A stretch of 64,000 nucleotides of DNA from JACCZH01 sp963729445 (GCA_963729445.1 CAVSNU010000003.1:806001-870000); one strand, 5' to 3'. Positions 46,716 through 56,262 are shown, numbered from the stretch's first letter. Notes: a model not told the origin generated them from the letters alone. Numbers and translations are program-made.

Positions 46716-47882
46716 ATGACTTCAAACTGCTGGACCCCCTGTAGCGCGCTGCACACGCGCCGCGTCGCAACCCCGCAACGGCCGTTCGTCACTGAGCAGG
46801 GCGAGCGCCTCGACGACATCACCGTCGCCTACGAAACCTGGGGCTATCTCAACGCCAATCGAGACAACATCGTCCTCGTCTTCCACGCTCTCACCGGCGA
46901 TTCGCATGCCGCCAGTCACCCCGAACTGCCGGGGGACCAGGCTGGCTGGTGGGAGCCGGTCATCGGCCCTGGCAAACCGATTGACACCGATCGCTACTTC
47001 GTGATCTGTGCCAATACCCTCGGGTCATGCTACGGGACCACCGGGCCACGCTCTCTTGCTCCCGACGGCAGACGTTATAACCTGCGCTTTCCGGCGCTCA
47101 GCGTCCGTGACCTGGTCAATTGCCAGCTACTGCTCCTGGATGAGCTCGGCATCGACCGCGTCGCCTGCGCAATCGGCGGGTCGCTGGGCGGGATGCAGGT
47201 CATCGAGCTGGCAGCCAGCGCGCCGGAGCGCGTAGAGCGAGCGGTGGTCGTGGCTGCCTCTGCGCGCTTCCATACTCAAGGCATCGCCTTCAACGAAATC
47301 CAGCGCCGCTCGATCATGCTGGATCCCCGCTGGAACGGCGGCGATTATTGTGACGACAACCCACCGGCTGACGGCATCGCCGTCGCCCGCATGCTCGGCA
47401 TGATCACGTTTCAGTCAGACGAATACATGAGCGCCCGCTTCGACCGGCAACCAGCTACCCGCGTCAGTCACTGGCCCGATTTCCAGGACCGCTTCGACGT
47501 TGAGGGATACCTGCATCATCAGGGAAATAAGCTGGCAAACCGCTTCGACGCGAACACCTACCTCTACCTCTCGCGGGCAATGGATAGCCACGACATCGGT
47601 CGCGACCGCGGAGGGCTCACGCGCGCAGCCGCCAGAATCAGCGCCACGACCACCGTCATCGGCGTCAGCAGCGATTTGCTCTTTCCTCCGCGCTATGTGC
47701 GCGAGACTGCGACGGTGATACAGGAGTCCGGAGGATGCGCGCGCTACTGGGAGCTCGATTGTCCGGAAGGTCACGACGCCTTCCTGAAGGAGTTCGAACG
47801 GCTCGACCCGGTGTTGCGCGAGGCGGTCAATGGCTCCCGGGAACGTGTCGCACCCGTGCTTGCCGGCCGCGCGAAAGCATAA
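46716..47882 (+). CDS. metX: Homoserine O-acetyltransferase MetX
   Basis: Alpha/beta-hydrolase-fold acetyltransferase (about 388 residues) that makes O-acetylhomoserine for methionine synthesis. Motifs: VTVAYETWGYLN-like start (ITVAYETWGYLN), nucleophile GGSLGGMQVIEL, and catalytic His in CPEGHDAFLKEF. It is controlled by the SAM riboswitch upstream. ATG 46716 is preferred as GAGAAGGG lies upstream; ATG 46689 is nine codons earlier. The 3' end overlaps the convergent membrane gene by 56 nt. Whether it uses acetyl-CoA or succinyl-CoA is not certain from sequence. Confidence 0.93.
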   Translation: MTSNCWTPCSALHTRRVATPQRPFVTEQGERLDDITVAYETWGYLNANRDNIVLVFHALTGDSHAASHPELPGDQAGWWEPVIGPGKPIDTDRYFVICANTLGSCYGTTGPRSLAPDGRRYNLRFPALSVRDLVNCQLLLLDELGIDRVACAIGGSLGGMQVIELAASAPERVERAVVVAASARFHTQGIAFNEIQRRSIMLDPRWNGGDYCDDNPPADGIAVARMLGMITFQSDEYMSARFDRQPATRVSHWPDFQDRFDVEGYLHHQGNKLANRFDANTYLYLSRAMDSHDIGRDRGGLTRAAARISATTTVIGVSSDLLFPPRYVRETATVIQESGGCARYWELDCPEGHDAFLKEFERLDPVLREAVNGSRERVAPVLAGRAKA

Positions 47883-48408
47883 CCACTTCGCACAGGATGG
47901 CAATCACCACCAGGAGCACGCCGTTGACGATGCTCAGGACGTGAATGCTGTTGAGCAGAAAGAGTGCCACCAGCACCAGCGCGACGAGGTAGCCCTGGCG
48001 ACGCGCCCGTAGAAAATCGTGCCTGCGCGGGTCGTTGCGATACACCCGCAAGCCAAACGCGTGGGCGATCAGTGTCGCGACGGTTGCGATGACGACGGTC
48101 AGGGGCAGGAGAAATACCAGGAACTCTGACCGCGAGAGCGTTTCATTTGGGGTGATGAAGGTCAGCACAAAGCCGAAGACCGCCCAGCCGCCGATACCCT
48201 CTATCTCGTAAATCGAGACGCGCAGCGCCCTGGCGAGGGGGACGAAGACCACTGCCGGAGCAACGAACAGCAAAACGCAGGTTGCCACGACCTGCCAGCT
48301 AAGCGCAGGTTTCGATCCCACGTCCGCAACAAAGATCAAGTAGCCCAGCGCCAGCCACGTGTTGGCCGCCGCGCCCACAATCAGCAGAATCCGCAGTATC
48401 GCGTGCAT
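47827..48408 (-). CDS. Integral membrane protein of unknown function
   Basis: About 193 residues with five or six predicted helices (about 7-30, 40-62, 72-90, 100-122, 143-160, 163-180) and a basic loop near 125-140 (RNDPRRHDFLRARRQG). No family recognised. The ATG at 48406-48408 has GAGGGAG nine bases upstream; the open frame extends further. Its end overlaps metX. Confidence 0.55.
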   Translation of the reverse strand: MHAILRILLIVGAAANTWLALGYLIFVADVGSKPALSWQVVATCVLLFVAPAVVFVPLARALRVSIYEIEGIGGWAVFGFVLTFITPNETLSRSEFLVFLLPLTVVIATVATLIAHAFGLRVYRNDPRRHDFLRARRQGYLVALVLVALFLLNSIHVLSIVNGVLLVVIAILCEVVMLSRGRQARVRHVPGSH

Positions 48409-48445
48409 GTGTACGTACTCCCTCGGCCGGGAGTCTATCACGCAC

Positions 48446-48844
48446 TCATGACCGCGAGTCAAGTCGTCGTGCTGGAGACTCCGACTCTGGCGAGATCGTA
48501 AAGAAGTAGTCCATCCCAAGCCAGATGCTCTTGGAAAAGAGATAGAACGCGATGGGGAACATGATGCCTACCGCGCCCAGAATGACGACTTGCGCCCACA
48601 GGCGGAGGTCGGTAGCGAACATCATGAACAGCAACCCGCCGATGATCAGAACCTGGGTTGTAACGAGGTTAACGTAGATTGCACCATTCCAGTACTCCGG
48701 TTCACGTTCAAAGACCAGCCCGCACTCCTCGCACTGCTTTCGGGCCGTGAACCCCTGCTCCAGAAACTTGCCTCGACCACACTGCGGACACTGCAGGCGC
48801 AATGAACGCCCGAGTATGGTGATGCTCTGATCTAGACTCTGCAT
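48446..48844 (-). CDS. DUF983-family membrane protein
   Basis: 132 residues: an N-terminal zinc ribbon LQCPQCGRGKF ... CEECGLVFE, then two helices (about 65-85 and 88-108). The pattern of a CxxC pair, a second CxxC and two hydrophobic helices fits DUF983, whose function is unknown; in some bacteria it sits with cytochrome oxidase genes. ATG 48842-48844 has nearby AAGG; an upstream in-frame start is six codons earlier. Confidence 0.75.
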   Translation of the reverse strand: MQSLDQSITILGRSLRLQCPQCGRGKFLEQGFTARKQCEECGLVFEREPEYWNGAIYVNLVTTQVLIIGGLLFMMFATDLRLWAQVVILGAVGIMFPIAFYLFSKSIWLGMDYFFTISPESESPARRLDSRS

Positions 48845-49052
48845 ACCTTCATTCCTGTACAACGCTACCGGATACCCGTATCCTCGCCATCATCAAGTGT
48901 GCCCGAAGCGATCCGTGTATGCTTCCTTGCGACACGATTCGTCCTTAATCGTCATCTTGACTGCGGGCATGTAAGGCGCACAGGTCTCGTACAGAATGAT
49001 AGTGCTGCTCCTTGAGTTGCTTCGAATGCCCGCCGATTGTCAGGTAGAGAGT

Positions 49053-49310
49053 ATGAACGCAAACGAACCACTCGCGATCGTCATCGGTGATGTCGTTCGA
49101 CTGAAAAAACCGCATCCCTGCGGCTCGTATGAATGGACCGTGACACGTCTGGGGGCGGACATCGGCCTACGCTGCCACGGCTGTGATCGGCGGGTGATGC
49201 TGTCTCGCCGCACGCTCCAGAAGAGGATCAAGACCTTCGTTTCCCGCGGCCCCGCCTGGGAGCTCGCAGACCAGCTGCTCGCGAACGAAAGCAACGAGAG
49301 CACGCAGTGA
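49053..49310 (+). CDS. DUF951-family small protein
   Basis: 85-residue protein of the DUF951 type: GDVVRLKKPHPCGSYEWTVT and GLRCHGCDRRVMLSRRTLQK. Cys in HPCGSYEW and the CxxC (RCHGCDR) suggest metal or nucleic-acid contact; function not known. AGAGAGT precedes the ATG. The stop overlaps the start of the MFS gene (GTGA), so they are coupled. Confidence 0.85.
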   Translation: MNANEPLAIVIGDVVRLKKPHPCGSYEWTVTRLGADIGLRCHGCDRRVMLSRRTLQKRIKTFVSRGPAWELADQLLANESNESTQ

Positions 49311-50681
49311 GAGCAGGGGAAGGTGGCCTGGTTACCGTCCTGCGTAACCAGTCATTCTTGCGGTTGTGGGTGATTCAGGGCCTCTCGCAGACCGCGCAGA
49401 ACATGATCAACTTTACCCTGCTGATCGTCGTGCGCGACATCGTTGAGACCCAACAGCTCACCCAGGCCAACACGGCAGTATCGCTGTTAGTGCTCGCGTT
49501 CAGCGTTCCGGCGGTCATCTTCTCGCCCATCGCCGGGGTCGTCGTGGATCGCGCGAACAAGCGCACCGTCATGTTGGTCTCGAACACGCTGCGAGCCCTC
49601 GGTATTCTGGCCTTTCTTGGGCTCGATCCCTCCTGGCCGCCACAGATCACCCTGGCTGCTCTGTACACGATCACCTTCTTCCTCGGCGCGGTGGGCATGT
49701 TCTTCGGACCGGCTCAACTCGCAACCATCCCAAACATCGTCAGCGCGCGCCACCTCATCAACGCGAACGCGCTCTTCAACCTCACCGTGACCGGCTCGCA
49801 GATCCTGGGTTTCGCGGTGTTTGGGCCGCTGGCAATCAAGCTGCTGGGCACTGAGACGACGCTCATGGGTATTCTCATTCTCTATATTGTGACGACCGGC
49901 ATGGTACTGCTGCTTCCGGCCTCATCCGGCGCGCCGCGCATTCGAGACGTCATGAGCGATGACGGCCAGCCGTTCCGCCAGTTCATCCGCGAGGCCCGTG
50001 AGGGCGTGGTTCTGATCTTGCAGCGTCCGGTGCTGTTGAAGGCCATCACGTACCTGACGCTGGCCACGACAACCTACCTGATGATCGCCGCGCTGGGGCC
50101 GGAGTTCATCACCGGTGTGCTCGGTCTCTCGAAGGAAGATATCGGCTTCATCGTGGCGCCGGCCGGTCTGGGTGTCGTTGCCGGGGCACTGGTGGTCAAC
50201 AAGGTGACCCACCGGATTCCAGCACCGCGACTGGTTGACTACGGACTGACCGGCGCGGCGGCCTCACTTGGGGTTGTTGGCTCTGACAGAACCTGCCGCG
50301 CGCCTCTTCGATCTCAGCCAGGACACCGCTGCCCTGGGTGTCGTGCTGGTGGCGATGTTCTTCTCATTGACGCTCGGCATCTCGAACGCCTTCGTGATTG
50401 TCCCGGCGCAGACACTGCTGCAGCTCGGCAGTCCTGAGAACGCGCTGGCGCGTGTCTACGCAACGTTCTTTACGGTGTCGAACGTCGCGATGTTCGTCCC
50501 CGTGCTGTTTGCCGGCGCGTTCGCCGACCTCTACGGAGTCATCCAGGTCTTCCTGGCCGTGTCCCTGCTCTTACTGGCAACCGGCCTCTACAACCTGAGG
50601 CGGCCGGCGCCGATCTTGCATGACGAGAATGACCGGGTCCTCACGCCGACTTCGGGACCACCAGGCGCGTCACGCGAGTAG
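49307..50681 (+). CDS. Major facilitator superfamily transporter (one frame break)
   Basis: About 457 residues when joined, 12 predicted helices, resembling the MFS_3/enterobactin-exporter-like group. The first frame covers SFLRLWVIQGLSQTAQNM to VDYGLTGAAASL; a one-base change near 50270 (CTTGGGGTTG) leads to the frame with LLALTEPAARLFDLSQDT and the remaining helices. Both halves are clean long frames and have continuous topology. Starts at a GTG overlapping DUF951. Confidence 0.85.
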
Positions 50682-50702
50682 AGGGTATCTGGACCATTAA
50701 CG

Positions 50703-50899
50703 TTCGTTGCGGCGCAATGATGGAAGTGTCCGAGTGAATCCGATACGTGTGAGCCCCATCTGCGTAGCGGCGCAATTTATTGCGCCCTCTCCGACGCCTG
50801 AACGGACAGGCAAGGCGCAATAAATTGCGCCGCTACGCAGACGATGCCCTCTCAATTATCGGATAAACCAGGACATCTTCATAATTGCGCCGCTACGAA
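50703..50899. repeat. Composite palindromic intergenic element, copy 1
   Basis: Contains a perfect 27-bp inverted repeat (left 50760-50786, right 50814-50840; starts CTGCGTAGCGGCGCAATTTA) flanked on each side by an outward-facing unit of about 46 bp (plus copy from 50703; minus copy 50853-50899, which reads TTCGTAGCGGCGCAATTATG on the minus strand). The same layout recurs at 58907-59250. No coding capacity. Confidence 0.75.
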
Positions 50900-50945
50900 A
50901 GATAGAGGAGCTCCTCATCTACGCGTTCGCTCAGCGCTGGAGCCG

Positions 50946-51872
50946 TCAGTCGCTCAGGAGCATGTCCAGCAAGGCCATGCGGATATAGACACCGTTGCGC
51001 GCCTGGCGGAAGTAGCCGGCCCGTGGATCGGCATCAACCGCGGGATGAATCTCGTCCACCCGGGGCAGCGGGTGCATGATGACCGCATCGGCACGCATCC
51101 GGGCCAGCGTGGACGGGCCAAGCTGATAGCGGCCCTGCACCGCCGCGTACTCCTCCTCAGATGGAAACCGCTCCTTCTGAACCCGCGTCATGTACACCAC
51201 GTCAACCCGGTCGATGACCTCACCGAGGTCGGTCTGGAGCTCATAGGGTACTCCGGCCGCAGTGAGCGCGTCGAGCACATCCTGGGCCATCTCGATTCCC
51301 GGAGGAGTAACCATCACGATCCGGCAATCACGTACCTGCGTCAGCAGCTTCGCCAGCGAACGCGGCGCACGGCCATAGCGCAAATCACCCACCATGGCGA
51401 TCGTGAGATCGTCGATACGCCCGATCTCCTCTTGAATCGTAAAGAGATCCAGCAGCGCCTGGGTGGGGTGCTCACGAGCACCGTCACCTGCGTTCACGAT
51501 GGGCACGCTTGCCACACTGGCCGCTTCCGCTGCCGACCCGGCGCGCGGGTGCCGGATCGCGATCACGTCGGAATAGGATTCAACGATTCGCACCGTGTCC
51601 TGGATCGATTCACCTTTCGCCGCCGACGTCGTTTCACTTGCCATTTCAGACGAAATAATCTGCCCGCCGAGGCGCAGCATCGCCGCTTCGAAACTCAGCC
51701 GGGTGCGGGTGCTTGGCTCATAGAACAGTGTCGTCAGGATCTTGCCCTGCAGCCGTGTATCCAGCCCACGTCTGGCAACGTCGCGCATCTCCTGAGCGTG
51801 AGCCAGGATCCGGTCCAGATCGGAACGACTGAATTGGTCTACTTCCAAGACATGTTGCAGCCGCACCGGCAT
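50946..51872 (-). CDS. pyrB: Aspartate carbamoyltransferase catalytic subunit PyrB
   Basis: 308 residues from ATG 51870-51872 (SD-like GGGGAGGA runs into it; GTG two codons later has better spacing). Carbamoyl phosphate motif STRTRLSF, HPTQALLD and HPLPRVDEI are intact. The motif that is DLKYGRTVHSL in E. coli is DLRYGRAPRSL, closer to the arginine-containing version of Gram-positive enzymes. First of pyrimidine synthesis genes here, but no other pyr gene is in the window. A TATAAT hexamer (minus, 51924-51929) is a candidate -10. Confidence 0.92.
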   Translation of the reverse strand: MPVRLQHVLEVDQFSRSDLDRILAHAQEMRDVARRGLDTRLQGKILTTLFYEPSTRTRLSFEAAMLRLGGQIISSEMASETTSAAKGESIQDTVRIVESYSDVIAIRHPRAGSAAEAASVASVPIVNAGDGAREHPTQALLDLFTIQEEIGRIDDLTIAMVGDLRYGRAPRSLAKLLTQVRDCRIVMVTPPGIEMAQDVLDALTAAGVPYELQTDLGEVIDRVDVVYMTRVQKERFPSEEEYAAVQGRYQLGPSTLARMRADAVIMHPLPRVDEIHPAVDADPRAGYFRQARNGVYIRMALLDMLLSD

Positions 51873-51997
51873 TCCTCCCCGTTTTCCTCGGCTCGATCGA
51901 AAGGTCACCCGTCCCGGTTGGGATTATAACGTTCGTACTTCACGCTAGGGATGGCTATTCTGTTATCATCCTTTATCCCCGTGCAGGGGTCAGTGAC

Positions 51998-53182
51998 ATG
52001 CCTCCGGGAGCCAGAAGATCGGTGGACTCTTTGGGCCGTTCGATTGACATCGGATCCTTTCGCGGTATCGCGTTAAAAGTTCATCCGACGTTTGCCCTGC
52101 TCCTACTGTGGGTGATCTACCAGTGGGGCTTTGCCGCCGGAGCGGGCATTCCGGGTGTCATCTTTGGCACGGTGGTGCTCATCGCGGTCTTCGGCTGCGT
52201 GCTCGCACACGAGCTGGCGCATGCCGTGGTGGCGCTCAGGAACGGTCTGGCAGTTCACGACATTACCCTCTTGCCGATCGGCGGCGTGGCCAGGATCGAA
52301 CACGCGTCGCTCACCCCACGCGCCGAAACCCTCATCGCAGTGGCCGGCCCACTGATGAATGTACTGATTGCCCTCGTGCTGACCCCGCTCGTGTTGCTGG
52401 TGGCGCTGGCGCATAACGTGAATCAGGCAATCGGCATTCTCCTGTACGCTGACGAAATCTCCATCGCAGGCTTCATCCTGTATCTCTGGATCGCAAATAT
52501 CCTGCTCGCCATCTTTAACCTGTTGCCGGCGTTCCCCATGGACGGCGGCCGGGTACTGCGCGCAGTGCTCTCAGCCCATCGCAGCCGCCTGTCGGCTACG
52601 CGTATATCGGTCTACGTCGCACAGGCAATGGCAGTAGCCCTTGGCACCGGCGGGATCCTCCTCGGCGATTATCTGATGCCGCTGGTGAGCCTGTTCATCC
52701 TGATCTCCGCGCAGATGGAGATCCGGCACGTCGAGATTGAAGCCGCGTTGCGAGTCCTGCCGGTCGGCCAGTTCGCACTCTGGGAAGCCGGTGGCATCAG
52801 CCCGGATGTTCCACTCGCGTTCGCGACGCGCGGCGGCCCTCGAGATATCGTCGTCACCCGCAACCATCAGGTCGTGGGAATGTTATGGCGGCATGAGCTG
52901 TTACATCATTTGAGTGGATCGCATCATGAGATCTACGTTCGGGATGTGATGGACCGGGGGTTTCATCCGGCAGAGGCCAGCGATTCGGTCTATGATGTCC
53001 ATCTATGGATGCATGAGTCGAACCGCTCGGCTGTACCGGTGATTGACAATGGTGAGTACCGCGGAATCTTCACCGGCGACCGTCTGGCGCATGTCTACCA
53101 GGTTATCGAAGATCGTAACCGCAACTGGCAAGTTGGCATGTTGCTCGCATGCTGGAACCGTCTTCGCCTGGTCTGGCGCTAA
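51998..53182 (+). CDS. Site-2 protease family (M50) membrane metalloprotease with CBS domain
   Basis: 394 residues: N-terminal helices, active-site motif HELAH (about residue 71) and a second metal motif NLLPAFPMDGGRVLRA, then a C-terminal region with a CBS pair (VRDVMDRGFHPAEASDS and VPVIDNGEYRGIF). This is the SpoIVFB/Rip3-like group; CBS may tie activity to a nucleotide. The client is unknown. The ATG at 51998 follows GCAGGGG. No partner anti-sigma gene is nearby. Confidence 0.88.
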   Translation: MPPGARRSVDSLGRSIDIGSFRGIALKVHPTFALLLLWVIYQWGFAAGAGIPGVIFGTVVLIAVFGCVLAHELAHAVVALRNGLAVHDITLLPIGGVARIEHASLTPRAETLIAVAGPLMNVLIALVLTPLVLLVALAHNVNQAIGILLYADEISIAGFILYLWIANILLAIFNLLPAFPMDGGRVLRAVLSAHRSRLSATRISVYVAQAMAVALGTGGILLGDYLMPLVSLFILISAQMEIRHVEIEAALRVLPVGQFALWEAGGISPDVPLAFATRGGPRDIVVTRNHQVVGMLWRHELLHHLSGSHHEIYVRDVMDRGFHPAEASDSVYDVHLWMHESNRSAVPVIDNGEYRGIFTGDRLAHVYQVIEDRNRNWQVGMLLACWNRLRLVWR

Positions 53183-53212
53183 ACCAGCGGCAGGTTGCCC
53201 GGATTCGGTAAA

Positions 53213-53247
53213 CTTGATCGTCATCGTGAGCGACGTGTACGATCAAG
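53213..53247. promoter_or_regulatory. Inverted repeat upstream of iscR, possible operator
   Basis: CTTGATCGT (53213-53221) and ACGATCAAG (53239-53247) are exact reverse complements, about 40 nt before the iscR start. The centre-to-centre distance (26 nt) is longer than usual for one protein dimer. It could be an IscR site or a stem in the leader. Confidence 0.35.
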
Positions 53248-53287
53248 CTGGCTACTCAGGCGCAACTGAATTGAAAGGAGCGCCATC

Positions 53288-53758
53288 GTGAAGGTGTCCA
53301 CCCGAGGCGAATACGGCATGCGAGCGATGGTGGAGCTCTCGCGTCAGTTTGGGCAGGGGCCGGTCTCACTTACGGCAATTGCCCAGAATGCCACGGTTCC
53401 AACTGCATATCTTGAACAATTGATGGGGCCGTTGCGTCGTGCAGGGCTGGTGAGATCTACCCGTGGAGCCCACGGTGGATACGAGCTGTCCCGCGCGCCG
53501 TCGGAGATCAAGGTCGGTGAGGTCTACCGGGTTCTGGAAGGCCCTGTCGCACCGATGGAATGTGTCTCTGAAGTGGAACCCGAAGAGCAATGTCCGCTCA
53601 TCGACGGCTGCGCGACCCGGGTGGTGTGGCTCAAGGTCCGCGACAGTATCGTTGACGCCCTGGATTCGACGTCGCTGGATGACCTCATCTCCACAAGCCG
53701 GTCGCACCTTGCGAGCCAGTTGACTGTCGGCGACGAGCCCAGCGCACGGGCATCCTGA
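53288..53758 (+). CDS. iscR: Rrf2-family Fe-S regulator, IscR-like
   Basis: 156 residues with an Rrf2 winged-helix start (VSTRGEYGMRAMVELS) and three cysteines in the cluster-binding loop: Cys92, Cys102 and Cys108 (MECV ... EEQCPLIDGCATR). Their spacing (9 and 5 between) is looser than in E. coli IscR (5 and 5) but fits a [2Fe-2S] sensor. It lies upstream of a cysteine desulfurase, the expected target. GTG start with AAAGGAG upstream. Confidence 0.88.
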   Translation: MKVSTRGEYGMRAMVELSRQFGQGPVSLTAIAQNATVPTAYLEQLMGPLRRAGLVRSTRGAHGGYELSRAPSEIKVGEVYRVLEGPVAPMECVSEVEPEEQCPLIDGCATRVVWLKVRDSIVDALDSTSLDDLISTSRSHLASQLTVGDEPSARAS

Positions 53759-53812
53759 CCCGGCACGAGCGCCTGCCCAAGATGAAGACAAACGATTGAA
53801 AGGTGAACGTCG

Positions 53813-54983
53813 GTGACTGATACCGGCATCTACTTGGACCATGCCGCGACAACGCCGGTAGATCCAGCCGTGCTCGAAGCAATGCTCCCATTTTTTGGAG
53901 CCCGCTTCGGTAACCCAACCAGCATCTACGCCGCCGGCCGCGACGCGCGTGCCGGTCTCGATTGGGCTCGTGGTACTCTGGCCGGCATTCTGAACTGCCT
54001 GCCGCGCGAGATCGTCATGACCAGCGGCGCGACCGAGTCCAACAACACAGCCATTCGAGGCGTCGCGTGGTGGCATCGCCTCCATGGCGGCGGCAATCAC
54101 ATAATTACCAGCGCGATCGAGCATCATGCCGTCCTGCACACGGTTGAGGCGCTTACCGAGCACGGTTTCGAGATCACCGTCCTCAAGCCGAACCGGCAGG
54201 GACTCATCGAGCCCAGCGCGGTTGAAAACGCCATTCGCCCTGATACCTGTCTGATCTCGATCATGTACGCCAACAACGAGATCGGCACCATTCAGCCGAT
54301 CCCGGAAATCTCGGCTATTGCTCGCCGACGGGGCATCACGATGCACACTGACGCGGTCCAGGCAGCGGGGGCACTCTCACTGGATGTGGACGAGCTCGGG
54401 GTCGACATGCTCAGCCTGAGCGCCCACAAGTTCTACGCGCCCAAGGGTGTTGGACTACTGTATGTCCGCCGGGGTACGCAAGGTTGCCTGGCAGCAGCTT
54501 GGCGGGGGGCAGGAGAACGTTCGTCGGGCTGGCACGGAGAACATCCCCGGGATCGTCGGCATGGCGGCCGGGCTCACCCTTGCCGATCGAGCACGGCCGG
54601 AGACGAACGCGCACCGCCGCATGCTGCGAGACAGGCTCATCGAGGGTATTCTGAGCCAGATTCCCGATTCCCAGTTGAACGGCGATCGCGAGCTGCGTCT
54701 GCCGAACAACGTCAACGTCTCCTTCAGCGGCGTCGAGGGGGAGAGCATTCTGCTGGATCTCGACATGCACGGCATTGCGGCCTCCAGCGGCTCGGCCTGT
54801 GCCACCGGCTCCACCGAACCCTCGCACGTGCTTCTTGCGCTTGGAATTCCGGAGGAGCTCGCCCAGGGCTCGCTCAGACTCACGGTCGGCAAGGACAACA
54901 CCGTCGAGGAGATCGACCGGGCGATCGACACCATCGTCGCGTCAGTGAAGCGTCTGCGCGAGATGTCGGCCCTGGTGACATGA
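53813..54983 (+). CDS. iscS: Cysteine desulfurase IscS/NifS (group I; one frame break)
   Basis: About 390 residues when joined. First frame: YLDHAATTPVDPAVL to KGVGLLYVRR; a one-base change near 54478 leads to VAWQQLGGGQENVRRAGTENIPG. PLP Lys is in SAHKFYAPKG (about Lys205) and the catalytic Cys in SSGSACATGS (about Cys328) on the long flexible loop of group I. GTG start. Follows iscR; likely supplies sulfur for tRNA thiolation or Fe-S clusters. The next gene starts 83 nt later. Confidence 0.9.
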
Positions 54984-55065
54984 TGGAACGCCCCGTCCTC
55001 CTGTGTCTGTGATCCCGATTCGTTGACCCACATTCCAGCCAGCGTTACCCGGCAGGAGGCCGGCA

Positions 55066-56262
55066 GTGAGCTCTTCTGGGACCGTTGGAGAGCCGGCAGG
55101 ATTCCCGCACACGGCGGCACAGGGTTCCGGTCAGATAACACTTGGACTACTCGCCGCCCCGGAACTTCCTGCCAGGCTCGCCACCAGGCTAGCGGTCGAG
55201 CTTCCCGAGCTACTCTCCCAGCGCGTCGATGACCGCGTATTGTGGAGGGTTCCAGTTATCTACGACCCGCTTACAGGTAGCAAGCCAGACTCGCCGGGTA
55301 TCCTGGACGTCGGACGCGTATGGCTCGAACAAGAAGGCTTGGACCTGGCGATCTGTCTGACGGATCTACCACTACGACGAAGAGGGCAACTCGTCGTCGC
55401 CGACGTAAGCGTTGCGCGGAAGGTTGCCGCACTTTCGGTTCCCGCGCTAGGGGTCACAGGACTGCACCGCCGGACGTGCGAAGCGGTCATCCAGCTTGCA
55501 TATGAGCTGCATATGGGGCTCGCTGTGCGCCGCAGTAACGATGAACAGGCGGATGGCCGGACGGTCCACTATCCCGATCAGAAACCTCGTCAGCTGATCG
55601 GCGGCCGGCTCAACCGGCTCGCATTTCCTATCTGGCAAATCGTACCCGATGATGATATGAGTGATCTCGACGTCGATGTCCGCTTCATCGCCCCACTGGT
55701 GCGTGGACATCCGCAGCTCCTTGCCGGCATGGTGCTCGCCAACCGCCCCTGGACGCTGTTCTCGTCCCTGAAAAGCACGATTGCCGCAGGGCTCGCTACT
55801 GGAGCCTACGCACTTCTGGAATCTGACGTCTGGCAACTGAGCGACAGACTTAGTCCGTGGCATCTCATGACACTGATGGTCCTGTCGATCTCGGCAATAA
55901 TCGTCTGGATTATCATCGTGCACGACTTGTGGGAACGGCCTTCTGAGCCGGAACCCCCAGGACTGACGGCGTTATACAACACGGCAACCGCGCTCACGCT
56001 CACCGTGGCGGTGTTGATTTCGTACGCCGGGTTGTTCGCTCTCATCTTTGTCCCGGCATTGTTCTTCATCCCTGGCGGCCTGCTGCACGAAACCCTTGGG
56101 CACCCGGTCACATTCTGGGATTACGTGACTCTGACCTGGATCGCCACATCGCTGGCGACCATGGCCAGTGCTCTTGGGTCGGGGTTGGAGGACGAGGAAA
56201 CGGTCCGAGAAGCGACCTACGGCTACCGGCAGAGACGTCGCGGCGAGGAGCAGAACACCTAG
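55066..56262 (+). CDS. Unknown integral membrane protein
   Basis: 398 residues from a GTG with CAGGAGG upstream. The first 220 residues are mostly soluble with an LAICLTDLPLRRRGQ motif and later WQIVPDDDMSDLDVDVRFI; the C-terminal 160 residues hold five predicted helices (about 240-256, 262-285, 305-325, 330-350, 365-385). I recall similar actinobacterial proteins with this LTDLPLR motif but know no function. It follows iscS in the same direction. Confidence 0.6.
   Translation: MSSSGTVGEPAGFPHTAAQGSGQITLGLLAAPELPARLATRLAVELPELLSQRVDDRVLWRVPVIYDPLTGSKPDSPGILDVGRVWLEQEGLDLAICLTDLPLRRRGQLVVADVSVARKVAALSVPALGVTGLHRRTCEAVIQLAYELHMGLAVRRSNDEQADGRTVHYPDQKPRQLIGGRLNRLAFPIWQIVPDDDMSDLDVDVRFIAPLVRGHPQLLAGMVLANRPWTLFSSLKSTIAAGLATGAYALLESDVWQLSDRLSPWHLMTLMVLSISAIIVWIIIVHDLWERPSEPEPPGLTALYNTATALTLTVAVLISYAGLFALIFVPALFFIPGGLLHETLGHPVTFWDYVTLTWIATSLATMASALGSGLEDEETVREATYGYRQRRRGEEQNT

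Noticed and set aside
53366..54346. 326-codon minus-strand frame over iscR and iscS
   Set aside because: It is antisense to two recognised genes with conserved catalytic residues.
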